From positions 86,041,816 to 86,105,815 of the forward strand of contig CM072801.1 in NCBI GenBank assembly GCA_037013495.1: a stretch of 64,000 nt of DNA, in the 5' to 3' direction. Positions 34,671 to 47,031 of the stretch are shown in pieces. The notes below the pieces were generated by a model. That model ran no database searches and had not been told where the DNA came from. It worked only from the letters and a program-made list of their open reading frames with translations. The translations under genes and the position numbers were made by a program. The stretch is from Hippophae tibetana. Lineage: Eukaryota > Streptophyta > Magnoliopsida > Rosales > Elaeagnaceae. Position 1 is the stretch's first letter. The number at the start of each line of letters is the position of its first letter.

Positions 34671-36620
34671 TTGCTGAAAATAGTGTATCTATCTTCAATT
34701 ATCTATTTTTTGAAATTTAGATTTAAAAAAATTAGTCCTTTGATGGTTTTCTCCATTCTTAAGTCACAAATTCCAAAAAAAGAAAGAAATTGTGTCCTTA
34801 AAGACTTGTCTTTTATTACCATTCTGTTGACATTGTTATCCACTTTGTATTTCATATCTTAGTTTTCTTTAAAATCTCGTTATCTTTTACTTTTCTTTGT
34901 TTTATGTGTTCAGCCTTCTTTCTTCTTGAGAAAAACCAGAGAGCTAATACAGTTCACAGTGTGAAACAAAAAGAAGGTGTTAATTGGGGTTGTAACGTAA
35001 AACTGTTATAACTTTTAATTTGTGCATCGTAATGACTACTTTAATATATCAAATATGAAGCTCGTTTCGATGCCTAAAAACGCACCGTAGCAATAGTATA
35101 TTTCCTCGGTTTTTGTCAACCCAAATTTAATGGTTCATACAACCTAATAATGTCTTAAAATTTGGTCGCACCTTATTTCGTTGTAATCTGTCCTTGCACT
35201 TTAGGTTTCTATTTTGTTCATTTTAGCCATATTCTTAGTAATTCAATCTTTGTTATTCCTTTCAGTTCTGGGGTTGTAAGATTTTTCGCAAAATGGATTC
35301 ACATCGGCTGAAATCATAGCTTGTTTGCTGAAAATAGTGTATCTATTTTTTGAATTTTAGATTTAAAAAAATTAGTCCTTTGATGATTTTCTCCTTTCTT
35401 AAGTCACAAATTCCAAAAAAAGAAAGAAATTGTGTCCTTAAACACTTGTCTTTTATTACCATTATGTTGCCATTGTTATCCACTTTGTATTTCATATCTT
35501 AGTTTTCTTTAAATCTCGGTATCTTTTACTTTTCTTTGTTTTATGTGTTCAACCTTTTTTCTTCTTAAGAAAAACAAAAGAGCTAATACAGTTCACAGTG
35601 TGAAACAAAAAGAAGGTGTTAATTGTGGTTGTAACGTAAAATTGTTATAACTTTTAATTTGTGCATCGTAATGACTACTTTAATATATCAAATATGAAGC
35701 TCGTTTCAATGCCTAAAAACGCACCGTAGCAATAGTATATTTCCTCGGTTTTTGTCAACCCAAATTTCATGGTTCATACAACCTAATGATGTCTTAAAAT
35801 TTGGTCATACCTTATTTCGTTGTAATCTGTTCTTGCACTTTAGGATTCCGTTTTCTTCATCTTAGCCATATTCTTAGTAATTCAATCTTTCTTATTCCTT
35901 TCAGTTCCGGGGTTGTTAGCTTTTTCGCAAAATGGATTCACATCGGTTGGAATCATAGCCTTGTTTGCTGAAAATGGTGTATCTATCTTCATATATCCAT
36001 ATTTTGAATTTTAGATTTTAAAAAATTTGTCCTTTGAAGGTTTTCTCCTTTCTTATTTCACAAATTCCAAAAAAAATAAAAAAAATTATGTCCTTAAAGT
36101 CTTGCCTTTTATTCCCATTCTTTTGACATTGTTTTCCATTTTGTATTTCATATCTTAGTTTTCTTTAAAATCTCGGTATCTTTTACTTTTCTTTGTTTTA
36201 TGTGTTCAACCTTCTTTCTTCTTAAGAAAAACCAAAGAGCTAATACAGTTCACTGTGTGAAACAAAAAGAAGGTGTTGATTGTGGTTGTAACGTAAAATT
36301 GTTAAAACTTTTAATTTGTGCATCGTAATGACTACTATAATATATCAAATATTAAGCTCTATTCGATGGCTAAAAACGCATCGTAGAAATAGTATATTTC
36401 CTCGGATTTTGTCAACCCAAATTTAATGGTTCATACAGCCTAATAATGCCCTAAAATTTGGTCGCACCTTATTTCGTTGTAATCTGTTCTTGCACTTTAG
36501 GATTCCATTTTGTTCATCTTAGCCATATTCTTATAATTCAATCTTTCTTATTCCTTTCAGTTCCAAGGTTGTTAGATTTTTCGCAAAATGGATTCACCTC
36601 GGTTGGAATCATAGCCTTGT
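34671..36620 (+). repeat. Monomers 34671-35965, including the shortest unit
   Basis: Starts are 34671, 35325 and 35965. The unit at 35325 is only 640 bp because of a 14-bp deletion just after its start. The stretch about 35450-36450 shares several rare variants with about 60300-61260 (TCGTTTCAATGCC, CTTATTTCACAAATTCC, A-runs broken by T, CCTCGGATTTTG) although they are 38 monomers apart. No gene is seen. Confidence 0.83.
35337..35352. other. 14-bp deletion junction between direct repeats
   Basis: Neighbouring monomers read TATCTATCTTCAATTATCTA at this place, with TATCTAT present twice, 14 bp apart (the second copy runs on into the T-run). Here only one TATCTAT is left between GTG and TTTTTG. 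The result fits slippage or short-homology deletion removing one repeat and the 7 bases between. It accounts fully for the 640-bp unit (35325 to 35965) in an array of 651-657-bp units. Confidence 0.88.
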
Positions 36621-39600
36621 TTGCTGAAAATAGTGTATCTATCTTCAATTATCTATTTTTTGAATTTTAGATTTAAAAAAATTAGTCCTTTGATGGTTTT
36701 CTCCTTTCTTAAGTCACAAATTCCAAAAAAAGAAAGAAATTGTGTCCTTAAAGATATGTCTTTTATTACCATTCTGTTGACATTGTTATCCACTTTGTAT
36801 TTCATATCTTAGTTTTCTTTAAAATCTCGGTATCTTTTACTTCTCTTTGTTTTATGTGTTCAACCTTCTTTCTTCTTAAGAAAAACCAGAGAGCTAATAC
36901 AGTTCACAGTGTGAAACAAAACGAAGGTGTTAATTGGGGTTGTAACGTAAAATTGTTATAACTTTTAATTTGTGTATCGTAATGACTACTATAATATATC
37001 AAATATGAAGTTCTTTTTGTTACCTAAAAACGCACCGTAGCAATAGTATGTTTCCCCACTTTTGTCAACCCGAATTTCATGGTTCATACAACCAAATGAT
37101 GTCTTAAAATTTGGTCGCACCTTATTTCGTTGTAATCTGTTCTTGCACTTTAGGATTCCGTTTTGTTCATCTTAGCCATATTCTTAGTAATTCAATCTTT
37201 CTTATTCCTTTCTGTTCCAGGGTTGTTAGCTTTTCGCAAAATGGATTCACATCGGTTGGAATCATAGCCTTGTTTGCTGAAAATGGTGTATCTATCTTCA
37301 ATTATCTATATTTTGAATTTTAGATTTAAAAACATTAGTCCTTTGATGGTTTTCCCCTTTCTTAACTCACAAATCCCAAAAAAAAAAATTGTGTCCTTAA
37401 AGACTTGTCTTTTATTACCATTCTGTTGACATCGTTATCAACTTTGTATTTCATATCTTAGTTTTCTTTAAAATCTCGGTATCTTTTACTTTTCTTTGTT
37501 TTATGTGTTCAACCTTCTTTCTTCTTAAGAAAAACCAAAGAGCTAATACAGTTCACAGTGTGAAACAAAAAGAAGGTGTTAATTGTGGTTGTAACGTAAA
37601 ATTGTTATATCTTTTAATTTGTGCATCGTAATGACTACTATAATATATCAAATATTAAGCTCTATTCGATGGCTAAAAACGCACCGTAGCAATAGTATAT
37701 TTCCTCGTTTTTTGTCAACCCAAATTTAATGGTTCATACAACCTAATAATGTCTTAAAATTTGGTCGCACCTTATTTCGTTGTAATCTGTTCTTCCACTT
37801 TAAGATTCCGTTTTGTTCATCTTAGCCATATTCTAAGTAATTCAATCTTTGTTATTCCTTTCAGTTCCAGGGTTGTTAGATTTTTCGCAAAATGGATTGA
37901 CATCGGTTGGAATCATAGCCTTGTTTGCTGAAAATAGTGTATCTATCTTCAATTATCTATTTTTTGAATTTTAGATTTAAAAAAATTAGTCCTTTGATGG
38001 TTTTCTCCATTCTTAAGTCACAAATTCCAAAAAAAGAAAGAAATTGTGTCCTTAAAGACTTGTCTTTTATTACCATTCTGTTGACATTGTTATCCACTTT
38101 GTATTTCATATCTTAGTTTTCTTTAAAATCTCGTTATCTTTTACTTTTCTTTGTTTTATGTGTTCAACCTTCTTTCTTCTTGAGAAAAACCAGAGAGCTA
38201 ATACAGTTCACAGTGTAAAAACAAAAAGAAGGTGTTAATTGTGGTTGTAACATAAAATTGTTATAACTTTTAATTTGTGTATCGTAATGACTACTATAAT
38301 ATATCAAATATTAAGCTCTATTCGATGGCTAAAAATGCACCGTAGAAATAGTATGTTTCCTCGGTTTTTGTCAACCCAAATTTAATGGTTCATACAACCT
38401 AATAATGTCTTAAAATTTGGTCGCACCTTATTTCCTTGTAATCTGTCCTTGCACTTTAGGTTTCTGTTTTGTTCATCTTAGCCATATTCTTAGTAATTCA
38501 ATCTTTGTTATTCCTTTCAGTTCTGGGGTTGTAAGATTTTTCGCAAAATGGATTCACATCGGCTGAAATCATAGCTTGTTTGCTGAAAATAGTGTATCTA
38601 TCTTCAATTATCTATTTTTTGAATTTTAGATTTAAAAAAATTAGTCCTTTGATGGTTTTCTCCTTTCTTAAGCACAAATTCCAAAAAAAGAAAGAAATTG
38701 TGTCCTTAAAGATATGTCTTTTATTACCATTCTGTTGACATTGTTATCCACTTTGTATTTCATATCTTAGTTTTCTTTAAAATCTCGGTATCTTTTACTT
38801 CTCTTTGTTTTATGAGTTCAACCTTCTTTCTTCTTAAGAAAAACCAGAGAGCTAATACAGTTCACAGTGTGAAACAAAACGAAGGTGTTAATTGGGGTTG
38901 TAACGTAAAATTGTTATAACTTTTAATTTGTGTATCGTAATGACTACTATAATATATCAAATATGAAGTTCTTTTTGTTACCTAAAAACGCACCGTAGCA
39001 ATAGTATGTTTCCCCACTTTTGTCAACCCGAATTTCATGGTTCATACAACCAAATGATGTCTTAAAATTTGGTCGCACCTTATTTCGTTGTAATCTGTTC
39101 TTGCACTTTAGGATTCCGTTTTGTTCATCTTAGCCATATTCTTAGTAATTCAATCTTTCTTATTCCTTTCTGTTCCAGGGTTGTTAGCTTTTCGCAAAAT
39201 GGATTCACATCGGTTGGAATCATAGCCTTGTTTGCTGAAAATGGTGTATCTATCTTCAATTATCTATATTTTGAATTTTAGATTTAAAAACATTAGTCCT
39301 TTGATGGTTTTCCCCTTTCTTAAGTCACAAATCCCAAAAAAAAAAATTGTGTCCTTAAAGACTTGTCTTTTATTACCATTCTGTTGACATCGTTATCAAC
39401 TTTGTATTTCATATCTTAGTTTTCTTTAAAATCTCGGTATCTTTTAATTTTCTTTGTTTTATGTGTTCAACCTTCTTTCTTCTTAAGAAAAACCAAAGAG
39501 CTAATACAGTTCACAGTGTGAAACAAAAAGAAGGTGTTAATTGTGGTTGTAACGTAAAATTGTTATATCTTTTAATTTGTGCATCGTAATGACTACTATA

Positions 39601-40480
39601 ATATATCAAATATTAAGCTCTATTCGATGGCTAAAAACGCACCGTAGCAATAGTATATTTCCTCGTTTTTTGTCAACCCAAATTTAATGGTTCATACAAC
39701 CTAATAATGTCTTAAAATTTGGTCGCACCTTATTTCGTTGTAATCTGTTCTTCCACTTTAAGATTCCGTTTTGTTCATCTTAGCCATATTCTAAGTAATT
39801 CAATCTTTGTTATTCCTTTCAGTTCCAGGGTTGTTAGATTTTTCGCAAAATGGATTGACATCGGTTGGAATCATAGCCTTGTTTGCTGAAAATAGTGTAT
39901 CTATCTTCAATTATCTATTTTTTGAATTTTAGATTTAAAAAAATTAGTCCTTTGATGGTTTTCTCCATTCTTAAGTCACAAATTCCAAAAAAAGAAAGAA
40001 ATTGTGTCCTTAAAGACTTGTCTTTTATTACCATTCTGTTGACATTGTTATCCACTTTGTATTTCATATCTTAGTTTTCTTTAAAATCTCGTTATCTTTT
40101 ACTTTTCTTTGTTTTATGTGTTCAACCTTCTTTCTTCTTGAGAAAAACCAGAGAGCTAATACAGTTCACAGTGTAAAAAAAAAAAGAAGGTGTTAATTGT
40201 GGTTGTAACATAAAATTGTTATAACTTTTAATTTGTGCATCGTAATGACTACTATAATATATCAAATATTAAGCTCTATTCGATGCCTAAAAACGCACCG
40301 TAGCAATAGTATGTTTCCTCGGTTTTTGTCAACCCAAATTTAATGGTTCATACAACCTAATAATGTCTTAAAATTTGGTCGCACCTTATTTCCTTGTAAT
40401 CTGTTCTTGCACTTTAGGTTTCTGTTTTGTTCATCTTAGCCATATTCTTAGTAATTCAATCTTTGTTATTCCTTTCAGTT
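36621..40480 (+). repeat. 1958-bp trimer higher-order repeat, two copies
   Basis: Units 36621, 37274 and 37925 recur as 38580, 39232 and 39883 (offset 1958-1959 bp). Shared rare states include AAAGATATGTC (36750/38707), AAACAAAACGAAGG (36914/38872), AAAAACATTAGTCC (37328/39286), the collapsed A run after AAATCCC (37372/39330), and GGATTGACATCGG (37898/39856). A one-base deletion, CTTAAGCAC, marks the second copy near 38670. The collapsed tract makes one unit in each copy 651 bp long, so trimer length is 1958 rather than about 1965. Confidence 0.9.
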
Positions 40481-41900
40481 CTGGGGTTGTTAGATTTTTC
40501 GCAAAATGGATTCACCTCGGTTGGAATCATAGCCTTGTTTGCTGAAAATAGTGTATCTATCTTCAATTATCTATTTTTTTAATTTTAGATTTAAAAAAAT
40601 TAGTCCTTTGATAGTTTTCTCCTTTCTTAAGTCACAAATTCCAAAAAAATAAAGATATTGTGTCCTTAAAGACTTGTCTTTTATTACCTTTCTGTTGACA
40701 TTGTTATCCACTTTGTATTTCATATCTTAGTTTTCTTTAAAATCTCGGTATCTTTTACTTTTCTTTGTTTTATGTGTTCAACCTTCTTTCTACTTGAGAA
40801 AAACCAAAGTGCTAATACATTTGACAGTGTAAAAACAAAAGGAAGGTGTTAATTGGGGTTGTAACGTAAAATTGTTATAACTTTTAATTTGTGTATCATA
40901 ATGACTACTATAATATATCAAATATGAAGCTCGTTTCGTTACCTAAAAACGAACCGTAGCAATAGTATGTTTCCCCACTTTTGTCAACCCAAATTTCATG
41001 GTTCATACAACCAAATGATGTCTTAAAATTTGGTCGCACCTTATTTCGTTGTAATTTGTTCTTGCACTTTAGGATTCCGTTTTGTTCATATTAGCCGGAT
41101 TCTTAGTAATTCAATCTTTCTTATTCCTTTCTGTTCCAGGGTTGTTAGCTTTTTGCAAAATGGATTCACATCGGCTGAAATCATAGCTTGTTTGCTGAAA
41201 ATAGAGTATCTATCTTCAATTATCTATTTTTTGAATTTTAGATTTAAAAAAATTAGTCCTTTGATGGTTTTCTCCTTTCTTAAGTCACAAATTCCAAAAA
41301 AAGAAAGAAATTGTGTCCTTAAAGACTTGTCTTTTTTTACCATTCTGTTGACATTGTTATCCACTTTGTATTTCATATCTTAGTTTTCTTTAAAATATCG
41401 GTATCTTTTACTTTTCTTTGTTTTATGTGTTCAACCTTCTTTCTTCTTAAGAAAAACCAGAGAGCTAATACAGTTCACAGTGTGAAACAAAAAGAAGGTG
41501 TTAATTGGGGTTGTAACGTAAAACTGTTATAACTTTTAATTTGTGCATCGTAATGACTACTTTAATATATCAAATATGAAGCTCGTTTCGATGACTAAAA
41601 ACGCACTGTAGCAATAGTATATTTCCCCGGTTTTTGTCAACCCAAATTTCATGGTTCATACAACCTAATGATGTCTTAAAATTTGGTCGCACCTTATTTC
41701 GTTGTAATCTGTTCTTGCACTTTAGGATTCCGTTTTGTTCATCTTAGCCATATTCTTAGTAATTCAATCTTTCTTATTCCTTTCAGTTCCGGGGTTGTTA
41801 GCTTTTTCGCAAAATGGATTCACATCGGTTGGAATCATAGCCTTGTTTGCTGAAAATGATGTATCTATCTTCATATATCCATATTTTGAATTTTAGATTT
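40481..41900 (+). repeat. Segment repeated 3925 bp downstream (6-monomer scale)
   Basis: Units starting 40539 and 41192. The stretch with CTACTTGAG, CAAAGTGCTAATAC and ATTTGACAGTG (about 40790-40830) and the following region to about 41450 match about 44715-45375, offset close to 3925 bp or six monomers. Shared features include TTAGCCGGATTC and CGGCTGAAATCATAGC. Private changes here include TTCATATTAGCC near 41085 and AAAACGAACCG near 40947. Confidence 0.82.
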
Positions 41901-44660
41901 AAAAAAATTTGTCCTTTGAAGGTTTTCTCCTTTCTTAAGTCACAAATTCCAAAAAAAGAAAGAAATTGTGTCCTTAAAGACTTGTCTTTTATTACCATTC
42001 TGTTGACATTGTTATCCATTTTCATTTCATATCTTAGTTTTCTTTAAAATCTCGGTATCTTTTACTTTTCTTTGTTTTATGTGTTCAACCTTCTTTCTAC
42101 TTGAGAAAAACCAAAGAGCTAATACAGTTGACAGTGTAAAAACAAAAGGAAGGTGTTAATTGGGGTTGTAACGTAAAATTGTTATAACTTTTAATTTGTG
42201 TATCATAATGACTACTATAATATATCAAATATAAAGCTCGTTTCGTTACCTAAAAACGCACCGTAGCAATAGTATGATTCCCCACTTTTGTCAACCCAAA
42301 TTTCATGGTTCATACAACCAAATGATGTCTTAAAATTTGGTCGCACCTTATTTCGTTGTAATCTGTTCTTGCACTTTAGGATTCCATTTTGTTCATCTTA
42401 GCCATATTCTTAGTAATTCAATCTTTCTTATTCCTTTCACTTCCGGGGTTGTTAGCTTTTTCGCAAAATGGATTCACATCGGTTGGAATCATAGCCTTGT
42501 TTGCTGAAAATGGTGTATCTATCTTCATATATCCATATTTTGAATTTTAGATTTAAAAAAATTTGTCCTTTGAAGGTTTTCTCCTTTCTTAAGTCACAAA
42601 TTCCAAAAAAAAAAAAAATTGTGTCCTTAAAGTCTTGCCTTTTATTCCCATTCTATTGACATTGTTTTCCATTTTGTATTTCATATCTTAGTTTTCTTTA
42701 AAATCTCGGTATCTTTTACTTTTCTTTGTTTTATGTGTTCAACCTTCTTTCTTCTTAAGAAAAACCAAAGAGCTAATACAGTTCACAGTGTGAAACAAAA
42801 AGAAGGTGTTAATTGTGGTTGTAACGTAAAATTGTTATAACTTTTAATTTGTGCATCGTAATGACTACTATAATATATCAAATATTAAGCTCTATTCGAT
42901 GGCTAAAAACGCACCGTAGAAATAGTATATTTCCTCGGTTTTTGTCAACCCAAATTTAATGGTTCATAGAGCCTAATAATGCCTTAAAATTTGGTCGCAC
43001 CTTATTTCGTTGTAATCTGTTCTTGCACTTTAGGATTCCATTTTGTTCATCTTAGCCATAATCTTATAATTCAATCTTTCTTATTCCTTTCAGTTCCATG
43101 GTTGTTAGATTTTTCGCAAAATGGATTCACCTCGGTTGGAATCATAGCCTTGTTTGCTGAAAATAGTGTATCTATCTTCAATTATCTATTTTTTGAATTT
43201 TAGATTTAAAAAAATTAGTCCTTTGATGGTTTTCTCCTTTCTTAAGTCACAAATTCCAAAAAAAGAAAGAAATTGTGTCCTTAAAGACTTGTCTTTTATT
43301 ACCATTCTGTTGACATTGTTATCCACTTTGTATTTCATATCTTAGTTTTCTTTAAAATCTCGGTATCTTTTACTTTTCTTTGTTTTATGTGTTCAACCTT
43401 CTTTCTACTTGAGAAAAACCAAAGAGCTAATACAGTTGACAGTGTAAAAACAAAAGGAAGGTGTTAATTGGGGTTGTAACGTAAAATTGTTATAACTTTT
43501 AATTTGTGTATCATAATGACTACTATAATATATCAAATATGAAGCTCGTTTCGTTACCTAAAAACGCACCGTAGCAATAGTATGATTCCCCACTTTTGTC
43601 AACCCAAATTTCATGGTTCATACAACCAAATGATGTCTTAAAATTTGGTCGCACCTTATTTCGTTGTAATCTGTTCTTGCACTTTAGGATTCCATTTTGT
43701 TCATCTTAGCCATATTCTTAGTAATTCAATCTTTCTTATTCCTTTCAGTTCCGGGGTTGTTAGCTTTTTCGCAAAATGGATTCACATCGGTTGGAATCAT
43801 AGCCTTGTTTGCTGAAAATGGTGTATCTATCTTCATATATCCATATTTTGAATTTTAGATTTAAAAAAATTTGTCCTTTGAAGGTTTTCTCCTTTCTTAA
43901 GTCACAAATTCCAAAAAAAAAAAAAAAATTGTGTCCTTAAAGTCTTGCCTTTTATTCCCATTCTATTGACATTGTTTTCCATTTTGTATTTCATATCTTA
44001 GTTTTCTTTAAAATCTCGGTATCTTTTACTTTTCTTTGTTTTATGTGTTCAACCTTCTTTCTTCTTAAGAAAAACCAAAGAGCTAATACAGTTCACAGTG
44101 TGAAACAAAAAGAAGGTGTTAATTGTGGTTGTAACGTAAAATTGTTATAACTTTTAATTTGTGCATCGTAATGACTACTATAATATATCAAATATTAAGC
44201 TCTATTCGATGGCTAAAAACGCACCGTAGAAATAGTATATTTCCTCGGTTTTTGTCAACCCAAATTTAATGGTTCATAGAGCCTAATAATGCCTTAAAAT
44301 TTGGTCGCACCTTATTTCGTTGTAATCTGTTCTTGCACTTTAGGATTCCATTTTGTTCATCTTAGCCATAATCTTATAATTCAATCTTTCTTATTCCTTT
44401 CAGTTCCATGGTTGTTAGATTTTTCGCAAAATGGATTCACCTCGGTTGGAATCATAGCCTTGTTTGCTGAAAATAGTGTATCTATCTTCAATTATCTATT
44501 TTTTGAATTTTAGATTTAAAAAAATTAGTCCTTTGATGGTTTTCTCCTTTCTTAAGTCACAAATTCCAAAAAAAGAAAGAAATTGTGTCCTTAAAGACTT
44601 GTCTTTTATTACCATTCTGTTGACATTGTTATCCACTTTGTATTTCATATCTTAGTTTTC
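41901..44660 (+). repeat. 1310-bp dimer duplication, two near-identical copies
   Basis: Units 41847 and 42501 are repeated as 43154 and 43809, followed by 44464; the offset is about 1310 bp. Shared rare variants include TAGTATGATTCCCC (42272/43580), GGTTCATAGAGCC (42962/44272), CCATAATCTTATAATTC (43055/44365) and GTTCCATGGTTG (43094/44404). The two copies look almost identical except for A-run length after ATTCC (near 42606 and 43913). It lies between the two ends of the 3925-bp relation, so it may be what lengthened that interval. Confidence 0.92.
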
Positions 44661-47031
44661 TTTAAAATCTCGGTATCTTTTACTTTTCTTTGTTTTATGT
44701 GTTCAACCTTCTTTCTACTTGAGAAAAACCAAAGTGCTAATACATTTGACAGTGTAAAAAGAAAAGGAAGGTGTTAATTGGGGCTGTAACGTAAAATTGT
44801 TATAACTTTTAATTTGTGTATCATAATGACTACTATAATATATCAAATATGAAGCTCGTTTCGTTACCTAAAAACGCACCGTAGCAATAGTATGTTTCCC
44901 CACTTTTGTCAATCCAAATTTCATGGTTCATACAACCAAATGATGTCTTAAAATTTGGTCGCACCTTATTTCGTTGTAATCTGTTCTTGCACTTTAGGAT
45001 TCCGTTTTGTTCATCTTAGCCGGATTCTTAGTAATTCAATCTTTCTTATTCCTTTCTGTTCCAGGGTTGTTAGCTTTTCGCAAAATGGATTCACATCGGC
45101 TGAAATCATAGCTTGTTTGCTGAAAATAGTGTATCTATCTTCAATTATCTATTTTTTGAATTTTAGATTTAAAAAAATTAGTCCTTTGATGGTTTTCTCC
45201 TTTCTTAAGTCACAAATTCCAAAAAAAGAAAGAAATTGTGTCCTTAAAGACTTGTCTTTTATTACCATTCTGTTGCCATTGTTATCCACTTTGTATTTCA
45301 TATCTTAGTTTTCTTTAAAATCTCGGTATCTTTTACTTTTCTTTGTTTTATGTGTTCAACCTTCTTTCTTCTTAAGAAAAACCAGAGAGCTAATACAGTT
45401 CACAGTGTGAAACAAAAAGAAGGTGTTAATTAAGGTTGTAACGTAAAATTGTTATAACTTTTAATTTGTGTATCGTAATGACTACTATAATATATAAAAT
45501 ATGAAGCTCATTTCGTTGCCTAAAAACGCACCGTAGCAATAGTATATTTCCTCGGTTTTTGTAACCCAAATTTCATGGTTCATACAACCTAATTATGTCT
45601 TAAAATTTGGTCGCACCTTATTTCGTTGTAATCTGTTCTTGCACTTTAGGATTCCGTTTTGTTCATCTTAGCCATATTCTTAATAATTTAATCTTTCTTA
45701 TTCCTTTCAGTTCCGGGGTTTTTAGCTTTTTCGCAAAATGGATTCACATCGGTTGGAATCATAGCCTTGTTGGCTGAAAATGGTGTATCTATCTTCATAT
45801 ATCCATATTTTGAATTTTAGATTTAAAAAAATTTGTCCTTTGAAGGTTTTCTCTTTTCTTAAGTCACAAATTCCAAAAAAAAAAAAAAGAAATTGTGTCC
45901 TTAAAGTCTTGCCTTTTATTCCCATTTTGTTGACATTGTTTTCCATTTTGTATTTCATATCTTAGTTTTCTTTAAAATCTCGGTATCTTTTACTTTTCTT
46001 TGTTTTATGTGTTCAACCTTCTTTCTTCTTAAGAAAAACAAAAGAGCTAATACAGTTCACAGTGTGAAACAAAAAGAAGGTGTTAATTGTGGTTGTAACG
46101 TAAAATTGTTATAACTTTTAATTTGTGCATCGTAATGACTACTATAATATATCAAATATTAAGCTCTATTCGATGGCTAAAAACGCATCGTAGAAATAGT
46201 ATATTTCCTCGGTTTTTGTCAACCCAAATTTAATGGTTCATACAGCCTAATAATGCCCTAAAATTTGGTCGCACCTAATTTCGTTGTAATCTGTTCTTGC
46301 ACTTTAGGATTCCATTTTGTTCATCTTAGCCATATTCTTATAATTCAATCTTTCTTATTCCTTTCAGTTCCAAGGTTGTTAGATTTTTCGCAAAATGGAT
46401 TCACCTCGGTTGGAATCATAGCCTTGTTTGCTGAAAATAGAGTATCTATCTTCAATTATCTATTTTTTGAATTTTAGATTTAAAAAAATTAGTCCTTTGA
46501 TGGTTTTCTCCTTTCTTAAGTCACAAATTCCAAAAAAAGAAAGAAATTGTGTCCTTAAAGACTTGTCTTTTATTACCATTCTGTTGCCATTGTTATCCAC
46601 TTTGTATTTCATATCTTAGTTTTCTTTAAAATCTCGGTATCTTTTACTTTTTTTTGTTTTATGTGTTCAACCTTCTTTCTTCTTAAGAAAAACCAGAGAG
46701 CTAATACAGTTCATAGTGTGAAAAAAAGAAGGTGTTAATTGGGGTTGTAACGTAAAACTGTTATAACTTTTAATTTGTGCATCGTAATGACTACTTTAAT
46801 ATATCAAATATGAAGCTCGTTTCGATGCCTAAAAACGCACCGTAGCAATAGTATATTTCTTCGGTTTTTGTCAACCCAAATTTCATGGTTCATACAACCT
46901 AATGATGTCTTAAAATTTGGTCGCACCTTATTTCGTTGTAATCTGTTCTTGCACTTTAGGATTCCGTTTTGTTCATCTTAGCCATATTCTTAGTAATTCA
47001 ATCTTTCTTATTCCTTTCAGTTCCGGGGTTT
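44661..47031 (+). repeat. Monomers 45117-46428, patchwork of right-side subtypes
   Basis: Starts are 45117, 45771 and 46428. The first 700 bp match the segment about 3925 bp upstream. The unit at 45771 has TTGGCTGAAAATGG for TTGCTGAAAATGG and GGGGTTTTTAGC, both shared with units at 47081 and 53619. A missing base in TTTTTGTAACCC (near 45557) is private. No gene is seen. Confidence 0.82.

Noticed and set aside
41030-41383. 117-residue frame, the longest in the window (also at 44955)
   Set aside because: It results from the one-base deletion in AGCTTGTTTG that fuses the ~70- and ~63-residue frames. The start is TTG and nothing resembles a known protein.
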